This document shows positions 46,801 through 55,960 of a stretch of 64,000 nt of DNA, piece after piece (position 1 is the first letter of the stretch; every line of letters starts with the position of its first letter). The notes under the pieces were generated by a model, which was given only the letters and a program-made list of their open reading frames with translations, did not search any database and had not been told where the DNA came from. Both the position numbers and the translations under genes were made by a program. Origin of the DNA: Marchantia polymorpha subsp. ruderalis (taxonomy: Eukaryota; Streptophyta; Marchantiopsida; Marchantiales; Marchantiaceae); contig AP031354.1 of assembly GCA_037833965.1 (NCBI GenBank), positions 13,494,001 to 13,558,000 on the forward strand, read 5' to 3'.

Positions 46801-48393
46801 ATGACATGAGAAAATAGGCTAAAAAACTTTGTGTGTGTACTTATCTCTTGCATGTTATTTCATTCATATTTTTTTTCAAATCAATCTTAGCATGTTAGTT
46901 TAATCATGATTTTACATCATATCACTCTTAGAAGATACTCAAAATTTTTAGCCTGAAACATGTATTTTGCTCAACATTCTAAAAGAAAATAATAGAAATG
47001 TCTGTTGTATTTGACATGTCAAACTTAGCATTTGATAGTGTTTAAATATTGATGATTGTCTCAATCTATATAGTTGATTTATATCTATATTCAATATTAA
47101 ATTCAATTTTAAAATATTTTTAAAATTCAAAAATCTCTTGCTAAAATTCAAATCATCTTGAATTTCTGAGTTTTCCAGTTGCATCGCAATATTTTTGCTC
47201 AATTCTCTTCCATCGTTTGAATCCTATATTTTATGAATGTTAATTCATAAAATATAGAGATTCAAATATGTTTTTTTGTTTTGTTTAAGAATTATTAATT
47301 AAAATTTAAAGTTCAATCAAATATAATTAAAGTAGAAAATGAATTTTTTTGTAAATAATACTAGAATATGCTTTAAAGTCATGTTGATATGATTAGATTA
47401 TTGTGTATTTTTTTTAATATTATTTTCAGTGACTAAATTTACTTTGTTCACTCAAATTTGATGAAATTTACTTTTGATTCAATTTGAAATTTTGGGAAAA
47501 AGATATAAAGGGTGAATAGTTTGAAAATTGATCATATTACAAAACACATCCAATAATCTGAAAATCGAGCCTTAATTCCATCATATAATAAGATACCAAA
47601 TTTAATCAGAAAACAGGATCAATGATAGTTAATTTACTGTTAAAGTTCAGTGATATTAAAGGAATTCATTATCTTGAATAATTTATCGAAAAAATATGAT
47701 TTTGTTAAATTTATATGAATTTTAAAAACTGAATAATTTAAAAAGCTTTACCAATTCATCAACTCTCAAACTAAATATATCATGTTAATTAAACTAGATA
47801 TTATCATCAATTTGAATTTTTATTTATTTTATTATTTATTTTATAAATTTCAATGACTTTGTTTTTTGCTTTTGTGTTTAATTCAAAAAGTTATCTGAAT
47901 AACACTGTTGATTATAAATTCAACAAAAACAAGGTCTTATGAATTTCATCTAATACTAAATGGGAAAAATCATAAAGATTTAACAATCATAACAGTCATT
48001 CTCGGGCTTTATTGGAAATTGGTATGCGCTGGCAAAGCAGAGCCACTTCTGCTTATAGGAGTACCTCAAGGAAGGATACTACCGCCTCTGCTTTTCCAAC
48101 ATCTACCTACACCAGTTCGCGTTTTCTAGTAAAAACACGAGTCTTCAATTCAAACAATATATATATTATTTTTTACTTTAGCTCTCGACCAACGGGAGAG
48201 GATACTTATCGTCTTGCAGAGTTAGAGCATCCTTGACATATCTTCAATTGGTTTCATTTTTTCATTTTTTACGGAGCTTTATTCAATAGATGTTATTGTA
48301 GAACTTGCTTACACGAAATATACAATTAGTGATAGTTTTGATAAATTTCATTGAAACATTTATGTGAACTGGATTGAGAATAACAGTATATTA

Positions 48394-48452
48394 GATTATA
48401 TATATATATATATGAAATATTTAATTATTATTTTAATTATATATATATATGC
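48394..48452. repeat. (TA)n tracts
   Basis: Two AT dinucleotide runs on the left of the telomere-like motif; a shorter TATATATAT run follows it at about 48486. Confidence 0.85.
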
Positions 48453-48488
48453 AGGGTTAGGGTTAAGGGTTTAGACCCTAAACCCTAT
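48453..48488. repeat. Interstitial telomere-like repeat, inverted
   Basis: AGGGTTAGGGTTAAGGGTTTAG is directly followed by ACC and CTAAACCCTA. The inner part, AGGGTTTAG / CTAAACCCT (48466-48474 and 48478-48486), is a perfect 9-bp hairpin made of the plant telomere unit, set inside TA repeats. Confidence 0.8.
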
Positions 48489-48865
48489 ATATATTTCTCT
48501 TTGAATAATTTCAAAAAGCAAATACCAGCTTTTAAGAATACAGTTCGTTCACATAGTTTTTGACTTGATTGCTGTTGATTTTTGGTATTCATGAAACTTA
48601 ACAAAAATGAAAGTTATATGAAAGTTTTTTTTGAGGAAACGTTTACTTTATCCATTCCATGTTAGTTGGTGTTCATTGCTAGATCTTTATTTTAAATCAA
48701 AATAAGCATAGTGATGTGATGAATATTTCGTTTCTTATCTGGTCATCAGTTTATGTTTTGAATATATCAAAGTATGTATACATGGTGTTTTATAAACTAA
48801 TGAATTTAACATGATAAATCTTTTGGTAAGAGTTTTGATTTAAGTTTTAAAATTGGGAGGTTTGA

Positions 48866-49141
48866 CACTTAATACAAGAAGACTACTGTAGTAGAGTTTG
48901 TTGGGGAGAACGTCAAGCCCAGTCGGTTCCGCTTGGCTGCGAAGTTTGTGGCTCTTTCCATATGAGGGGCTATCATAACACGATGTGTCAAGGTCTAATG
49001 GCAGGGTTGGCAGATGTTATGGTGAAGGAGAGGGGAAAAGTGAAGAAGCCAACCGATGAAGAAACAGTTACATAGGCACACTGGGCCACCGATTACTTTA
49101 GAGGAGAGCAACCTCCACGAGGACTTCGCTATGTGGTCAAG
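48866..49141 (+). pseudogene. Decayed exon with zinc-binding-type Cys/His motif
   Basis: In one frame the sequence reads as protein from about 48866, with possible exon starts at acceptor-like AG sites around 48877-48880, up to a textbook donor AAG|GTAGGT at 49142. It contains YCSRVCWGE, GCEVCGSFHMRGYHNTMCQG and a charged stretch VMVKERGKVKKPTDEE. It is interrupted by a single TAG at 49073-49075 and then continues AHWATDYFRGEQ to the donor. The Cys/His order, C-x3-C-x14-C-x2-C-x8-H-x3-C, suggests zinc binding. I do not recognise the family. The setting, inside an AT-rich gene-free island, suggests a dead transposon or gene fragment. Stop readthrough or a short extra intron are less likely alternatives. 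Confidence 0.5.
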
Positions 49142-49630
49142 GTAGGTTCTTCTTCATTCTTCACTCTTCACGTCCATCTTTGTGAATAAAGAATATTTTC
49201 TTCCGGTGTTGAAAATCTTGCTAAGAAAAGGGTTGAAAAAGATGCTGTCTCTCACATGTATTTTGGAAGAAGTCATTTGCAACAAATAATAAATCAATGA
49301 TTTGAGTACAAGCAAGTTTAATGTGGAAAAATATATATGCTGGATAATATCAGTTTATCTAGATTTGATTTGATTTTATTGTACAGTGAATCATTTTTTT
49401 GGGTCATGGGTAACGAAAGCCACGTTCAACACTAGGGTCTATGATCGACAATGATCTACTTGGGTTTTGCAACATTCGGTTGGCAATTTGTCCTTCTTCT
49501 CGTTGTGTGTTCTCTGAACAGGGTGCTCTTGACGTCCCCTTTCTTATTGTGGATTGTTGTACGGTCGCATATCCGATCCGACCACCATGATCGTCAAGTT
49601 ATTCACGAGGGAATTTTGTAATCCGATTAA
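49142..49630. other. Possible intron and broken coding sequence
   Basis: Starts with GTAGGT and is AT-rich, as expected for an intron. Around 49560-49630 fragments of coding-like sequence appear in another frame. Confidence 0.3.
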
Positions 49631-49855
49631 TGCGACTTCGAGGAACTCAAGGGCTTGACTTGGAATGAAAATCGTACAACGGCGAGTAGAAACGTCAAAC
49701 TTATTCTTACAAAACTCAAGGAATTCTGTTCCATACATTATCGGGAGTTGAAACACCTAGGACACGTCCTCGATGATAAAGGAAATGGGGCTGTGCGGCA
49801 AGGTGGCGACGAAGGATTAAACTTATACATATGTTTCTTTCAGAGGAAAGTTTAG
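49631..49855 (+). pseudogene. Second coding scrap, probably of the same dead gene
   Basis: An open frame without its own ATG reads CDFEELKGLTWNENR, then KLILTKLKEFCSIHYRELKH and LDDKGNGAVRQGGDEG, to a stop at 49853-49855. A TAA directly precedes it, and coding-like sequence just upstream (TTMIVKLFTREFCNP) is in a different frame, so a frameshift near 49620 is likely. The family is not recognised. It lies about 500 bp downstream of the zinc-type exon in the same orientation, which suggests one decayed source gene. Confidence 0.35.
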
Positions 49856-52418
49856 ATGTATCTAGAATGTCTCGAAAGAGTAAGAAAATTGCATCTAAAT
49901 CAAACCTGTAGCCTAAAAATAAAAATCAGAAATGAAGAAATATACGTTTCTTGGTTTTTTTAAAAGAAATGAAAAACGCCTTAACCCGTTTCTCAAGAGA
50001 CCTAAAGATTTGTCGATCATATTTCTTGTGAAGGGGTTTCACAACAACCAATAACAAAACCTAACGGAAACTGAGATCCTCTAAATAGTGGTTTAAAAAA
50101 AAAACCGATTTGAATGTGCTGAAAAATAACAGTCCCAGTATTCAAATTACAGTAAAATAGGGAGGATCATCTCCATGAGAAACACGTCTTTAATAATGTA
50201 TAATAATTTTGAAAGCGCTCGCTACATGAAAATGTGACATACGAATTACAATTTTTTCAAGATTTTGATCAACGGGGATAGATAATCACCGTTGGTTTTT
50301 TTGAAATCCCTATTTCAATTTCCGTAGAAGCCGCGAAAACCCCCCAATTTGATTTAGTTTGATTATCATGACTATTTTAGCATTGTTGTGAATACCCTCG
50401 ATTACTTTAGCTGGAGGCATCACTCTGTTAAGTGATGGCTATTCATATTTTGGTTCATTCTGTTCCTCTTGTACTGGATCATAAAATTCATCCAGAACCA
50501 AAAAAGTAAGGTGTCAAGGTAATAGTTGGTGAAAGACATAATTCTATGTGGGGAGCAAGTGTATATTTTAGTGTATACTTCACCCAAATACGGTCACTCA
50601 CTTAGTTCCAACTGTTAATTTTTATTTACTTTTATCTATTTTTGCCCTCTTTGAAGTTCAAAAGAGTGAGCTTTCATGGCTGCATGTTCGGGTGCAAACC
50701 CAAGACAAGTTGCGGCAAAGATAGATTCAGATCGTAAATGAAACCACACTGTATGACATAAATTACAGCCGTCATTAATGCAAAACTGCTCTATTGAAAA
50801 ACGGAGTGACGACATCAACATGTAGAATTTGATAACCCGGTTAAATAAAATGAGAATTTAATATTTCTGTGCTTAAGGTTGATGGAGTCTTCCCATCCCT
50901 TTTTAAAAGAAGAACTCAAATGGCTTAGTAGAGCCATACAGATGGCAGCAGTTTTTTAATAAAACTCCAAGGAGCGTGACTATAGCTGAGGTTAGTATAA
51001 CTTGTAGAATTACGTCTGCTCTTAGACCTCTGGTCGCCTATCCTAAAATGCCATTATGTCTCTCATGCACCCTGAGCATGCCAATCTTTTGGATTGTCGA
51101 GAGGATTTTGTGAAAGTAGATTAGAAATACAGCACGGTACTCTTGCTGTCTTGAGCAGAAACCCGTTCTAAAGTTAATCAGTGTCTCTCTGAAGTAAATC
51201 CATGCGTCTTGGTCGAAAGAGTTCTCTGACCTCTTCTTGGTAGATAAATTTTATGACCTGCCCGCTGCCATTACTTGGGTCAAGCGCAAGACCCTGCAAT
51301 TCTTAGACTTGGCGTGTCTCAAACTTGGAGCGTTCGTCGAAGTATCATTCTGGGAGTTGAAGCGGGCTTTTATAACGGAAATCTACTCATGCTAGAATGT
51401 TCTCGAGTATCCATTTGCCCATCTCTGGCCTCGCCTGCGGGTGTAGCCCACCGCATTGCATGCACGAACAATCATATTGAAAGAAAGGTACTTTGATGAG
51501 GATATTGCTACCATATTGCGGAGCCCAAGTACAAGGAGCCGGTACTGCAACCTCTGCTTTTCGTCACAGGTTATAAAAACGAATCGTTGTAGTAACGTAA
51601 TGATTCTTTGCAATGTCATGTCTTATCCATACTTATGCGATTGACGCATTTGTCTGTCCCGAACTAGAAGCTTTTTGTGCACTGACCTCGGAAGAATTGG
51701 TTCTTTTCTCGTGAATGTACTGAGGCCACATGGATACCGCGTATGGAAAAGTACATAACAGCGGAAGAAAGAGAATTTGTCACATAAAAGAACAGTGCCA
51801 TATTTCTTCCGACAGACGTGTGTTTGAATAGCGTGAGAATGCAGTCCAATGTTTTCTCGTGATTGTGTTGGTATAGGAGTATATGCCTTCAATGGTTCTC
51901 AGCAAATTAAAAAGCTGGACCTTCGTTTGCTTCCATTCTTGTTTTGAGATGAGATTCTTGGGCTTGAAGCATACGCAATAGTTTCACCGCGGGGTTTGAA
52001 ATAATTGTCCATGTGTGGCGGATGACGAGTACATGACGATCTTCATTCCAAAAGGAAAAGCTTTCGAACGAGTGATGCGATCGAGTGATGCGATCGTTTG
52101 AAATTGTGGTATGTTGACCTTGTACCATAACAAGAAAATGATTGCTACTTACACGGAGATCACGTGGTAGATGCTCTCCTAGTTGTGACCCTTCCCAAAG
52201 TATTTGGACAGGAGCATACAAACTTAGGGTGAAATAGGCACATGCTTAGACTTTTCTATACTTCCTCACATTATGAAGTACGTATTCGATTCTGGAGGCA
52301 CATACTTGTGACTTCGACGATCTTGGCTGGGTCCAAGTACGAGTATCTCTACGCCAACTCATAAAGAGAACCTGATCTTAATCAATTTATTAACAATGTT
52401 ACACATTAGTTGTCATTT
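49856..52418. other. AT-rich to moderate-GC non-coding stretch
   Basis: Gene-free up to about 51240. A 73-codon frame at 51275-51496 begins at TTG with GQAQDPAILRLGVSQTWSV, which is faintly like the start of organellar ribosomal protein S3, then diverges. A short tandem copy of GAGTGATGCGATC lies at about 52067-52091. Confidence 0.35.
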
Positions 52419-52570
52419 CACATCTGTCGACAGGAAGAGAAGATTTCACAACAAAGAAACATCCGACTTGTACATTCGAAATGAAAACTAATTTGTACGG
52501 GGATGATCGATGTACAAGATGTTTGATGCTAGTTTGTTGTGAAGTCTATCCCTTCCTGTCGACAGATGTG
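52419..52570. repeat. 152-nt foldback resembling a microRNA precursor
   Basis: The arms 52419-52478 and 52508-52570 pair over about 60 nt. There are 19 perfect pairs at the base (CACATCTGTCGACAGGAAG), a small bulge, TTCACAACAAA paired with TTTGTTGTGAA, another bulge, AAACAT, and CTTGTACAT near a loop of about 30 nt. Length, loop and scattered small bulges fit a plant pre-microRNA. A miniature transposon is the alternative. Either strand could be the transcribed one. Confidence 0.75.
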
Positions 52571-55035
52571 GATTCTACAGGTTAAAACTTTATCCAACCT
52601 CTTTTACTTGACCGACTATTTCGATTGTATCAATCTCTATAATATGTTGTATAATATATTTATGATGATCTGTATTCGTTACAGTATAATACAATTCGAT
52701 GGTACAGTTCATTCAAAAAAAATTCGTGCTGGTTGATGCTGACGTAAATAATCTAGGTGTAGTAGAAGGACTTGACGTTTGTTCCCATCTTTTTGATTAA
52801 GAGATGTCGCTTTTATTTATTCTTTGCTTGATATGTTGAAAATTAAACCTTAAGATTTCTATGTAGTTCACTCTAAACCTGCTTGAGACCTGCGCATATT
52901 AACAAAATGCCGAACGAGATATCAGATGGAAAGATTCTTCAGTCTTATGTCAAAAGTAGAAAGTATTGACGAACTGTATCTGTAAAATCCGTGTATGACT
53001 CCTGTTGGCTGACATTGTCCTTTTCAGAATCCTGTAGGAATCACAAAAGTCGTTCTAGGATGTGACCTCTAACATTTATATGGATCTTAATGTTCAGAAA
53101 TGTTCTTCAAACTTAAACTTCGACAACACGGGACGACATGCCGAGTTGACTATTACGGCATTGGACGATTGAGCTTAGTCACTAGGTTGATAGATCTTGT
53201 GGCTGGGCAAAACTTGAGCGCAAAGACTCATTTGTTTAATTGACCTGTGTTTTACTCGAGAGACTCAAATTTGTGCCCTGGTCTACAAGGTCGGTCCTTT
53301 GACCTATGCATGAATCACACATTCCTTTGTACCGACGCCAGTCTGCGGTCGCCTCTGCTTTTGAAGGGAAAAGAACCAAAAGATGGCGAATAATATTAAT
53401 CCCGTCTTTTGACTAATTCGCCACACTTCCAAACCGAACGAATGTGAAAGGAAAATCACGGAGCCTAGCCTTTTCCCGAGCTGTCTCCACAAGCAAGCAA
53501 AAGGTATCACCACCTTTGCTCTGCCTCTTCTAGAAAGCATTTTCCTCGATGGAAAGAAGGTAAGGCCGAAAAGGTGGTGTTACAGGAAACCTTTTCATGT
53601 ACGGGGATCGGCAGCAGTAGCGGGTTAGGGTTAGCCCGATGCGGTAAGGGAAATTACCCCAGCCGTGTGCTACCACCGGGGGAGGAGATACAACTAGCCG
53701 TTGTGCAGCACGCCGCGATCACGCGGTCAATGGCCGGCCAACCATGTCTGGCCTCCATTGTGGGGGCGCGTGGGGGCTTATTGAAGTCCGGAGGTAAGAG
53801 AGTGACTGAGTGCGATGCAGGCTGCAGCTCGTGCAAGTGAGCTTTTGAGACGCAGATTTCAATTGGTCGATCCTTGCTGGTGGACGTCAAAAGCTGCCCT
53901 GGCAGTTCACAGGATCTGAGATTCGCGATCGGTGGCTCATGAGGGCGGAAAGAAGTTGTTTCTGGCTGGTTACGATGATGGGTTACGATTGGAAGGGCAA
54001 AGCCAGGGTAGGTGCTAGGTTGGGTTGGGATGGGACCAACGGGTCGGGACTGGTTCGGTCGACCTCCAAAAGTATGTGGGTGGAGGGGTTTAACTCACAG
54101 TAATCTTTTCTTTTCTTGTCGTAGCACAGGACTGTTAAATCTTCGTCGAAGTTACCTGCTATTGAAATTGGTGGAATTGGTGGAATTAGCTCCTGTCGTC
54201 ACCCGAAGCTTTGACCTGAGATCTGATTTCTTTCGTGTAGTTTCCTACATCAGAGAATATAGATTGACACCCAATAGTCCATATGCTCCTTTTGATATCA
54301 ACTATATATGTGTTCCTTCTAATCCACATTGTTCTCTATGCTAATTTCAAGATCACATGAACCTTTCGTACATATCGCCTTCATCAAGGAGTATGGGGTT
54401 CGTTTTGACAGCCATTTGATTTCTCCGACATCAAGGATGTTAATGACATCCTCTTGACAAATCAAAGACTATCGAAACACCGCGCTGTTCGATCTAAGAT
54501 CCTAACATGTAATGCGAATGTTCAGTGCAGCTAACGATGCGAGGTGATTAAGATTGGCTGGACAAGCAGCCAATCTTACATTAGACTCGGACTAGTTTGA
54601 GAATTAGGGTCGAAATTGGGCTTTACCATAGTTGGTCCAGAAGCTCACCCGGTAATGGAAAAACCTCCGGAGGGAGGGACGAGGTAGGACTGAGGGGAGG
54701 GTGAGCGCTAGGCTGCAATCGGGTAACCAGGCTGGGGGTCCAGCTGCGCAGCGGCTCGAAAAAATCGAACGCTGGTCCCGGCCAGCTGGATGTCCAAATG
54801 CATGGCACAGTGGGGTGCTAGGCGGGGCCCGCCAGGCCTACGGGACAGCGAATGCTCTACTGTCTCCTGCGCACACTCCGGAGAGAAAAGACACGCCGGA
54901 GCTCTGGGCGCGCGCTGGGGCACCAAGAATCTCCCCGATCCAGTGCATTCCATCCTCACCCTGGATCTCGTCGAGCGAGAAAGCGAGGCAGCGCGCTGCT
55001 CTCGATCGCAGTCACCCGCAGCTCGCCGCTCTGGG
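52571..55035. other. Non-coding stretch upstream of the arabinogalactan peptide gene
   Basis: No supported gene. A GGGTTAGGGTTAG telomere-like motif lies at about 53621-53634, GTGGAATTGGTGGAATT repeats near 54170, and a perfect hairpin at 54549-54578. GC content rises from about 54640 towards the promoter. Confidence 0.4.
54549..54578. repeat. Perfect 12-bp hairpin
   Basis: TAAGATTGGCTG, loop GACAAG, CAGCCAATCTTA. Confidence 0.85.
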
Positions 55036-55042
55036 TATATAA
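55036..55042 (+). promoter_or_regulatory. TATA box of the arabinogalactan peptide gene
   Basis: TATATAA in the context CTCTGGGTATATAACG, 250 bp upstream of the ATG. It implies a start near 55070 and a leader of about 220 nt. Confidence 0.65.
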
Positions 55043-55291
55043 CGTTCTCCTCTCACATAGTTATCCCTCCACGACCAACTACGCGGCCTCAACACTCCCC
55101 GCGCCCTCCATCGCCAGTCTTGAATCTTGAGCAGTCAAGCATTGACTTGCTGCTGCAACGATAAAAGGACAGGAAAGCGGCCGAGCGGACGCAGAGCAGA
55201 GGAGGCGCGATCAGAGCAGAGCATTCTGCGTACATTTGTCGAGCAGGCCAGCGGAGTGTCTTGGTTTCTGTATCGACGAGCATTTTCCGCA

Positions 55292-55486
55292 ATGGCATCG
55301 ATGACTGCAGTCGCAAGGAACAGCGTGGTGTTCGTCGCCGCCGCCCTTATGGTGGCAGCCACACAGGTGGTCGCACAGGCTCCGGCGCCAGCGCCCTTGC
55401 CTGAGAATGACAGCACTTTGTTGCTGCCATGCATCCTCACGTCAGCTGTAGCGACGGTCTTCTCGTTTCTGGCTTTGAGGAATTGA
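55292..55486 (+). CDS. Arabinogalactan peptide (AG-peptide), GPI-anchored
   Basis: A 64-residue precursor. Residues 1-28 are a signal peptide (MASMTAVARNSVVFVAAALM, cleaved after VVAQ or just before QAPAPAP). The mature part is only about a dozen residues, QAPAPAPLPENDS. Its Ala-Pro repeats are the classic sites of proline hydroxylation and arabinogalactan attachment. The remainder, LLLPCILTSAVATVFSFLAL, is a hydrophobic GPI-attachment tail, so the mature peptide would sit on the outer plasma membrane or in the wall. Length and layout match plant AG-peptides of about 58-87 residues. The open frame extends upstream without an ATG, so the ATG at 55292 is chosen; it follows a TATA box at 55036, and an AATAAA lies at 55931. 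A cysteine in the tail and the polar end LRN are slightly unusual. Confidence 0.88.
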   Translation: MASMTAVARNSVVFVAAALMVAATQVVAQAPAPAPLPENDSTLLLPCILTSAVATVFSFLALRN

Positions 55487-55930
55487 TTGAGTTTCATCTT
55501 ACTTCAGATACTTAGTGGGTGGTTATTGTACGAAGAGGAGGCGTGCGGTCCCAGCAGGATTTATTTCAGGCTTCTCTCACTTTTGGTTTTCATCCTGGGA
55601 AAGACAAATGCAGAGCTGGAAGAGTGGTCTCACGACAGATGGTTGGTTGGTTGGTCGGTCGGGCGCGGAATAAACAGTCAGTTTAGCTGCATCTGGACAC
55701 GCAGCAGCAGCGCAGGATCGCTCGCAGGAGAAGCTGTTCAAATGTTGGGACAACTCACTCTGCGTTCCTTGATTTTAAATTCCGTGTTGAAGTTTCACAG
55801 CTGTGGTAGCTAGTCTGAGTTTACTGAGGAAAGTTTAGGATGCTGGACACTGAACGATATGTGCCAGTCTGCCCCCGTATAGTTTCTTGTACAGATTCAT
55901 TGTTCTTTTGATGCATTGTAGTATCATATC

Positions 55931-55936
55931 AATAAA
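55931..55936 (+). terminator. Probable poly(A) signal of the arabinogalactan peptide gene
   Basis: AATAAA in TATCAATAAATCAAAG, about 445 bp after the stop codon. Confidence 0.5.
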
Positions 55937-55960
55937 TCAAAGTGAAGCTGAGAAGCTTTA

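Larger units (their letters stand above)
43851..48865. other. Large AT-rich island
   Basis: About 5 kb of strongly AT-rich sequence with many A and T runs and practically no open frame. An exception is a short GC-balanced patch at about 48000-48130, which contains the reading [13 protein letters not shown] small inverted repeat lies at about 47218-47266 (TTTGAATC-CTATATTTTATGAA against TTCATAAAATATAG-AGATTCAAA). Confidence 0.5.

Noticed and set aside
47990..48130. Reverse-transcriptase-like reading [12 protein letters not shown]
   Set aside because: It resembles the VPQG..L.PLLF motif of non-LTR reverse transcriptases. However, the frame is short, key Asp-containing motifs are missing and no flanking RT motif is present.
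53574..53840. Gly-rich frame ending in ECDAGCSSCK
   Set aside because: It starts at GTG. Joining it to the nearby ATG with an AAG|GTAAGG donor would need an intron of only 26 nt, so no credible gene model exists.
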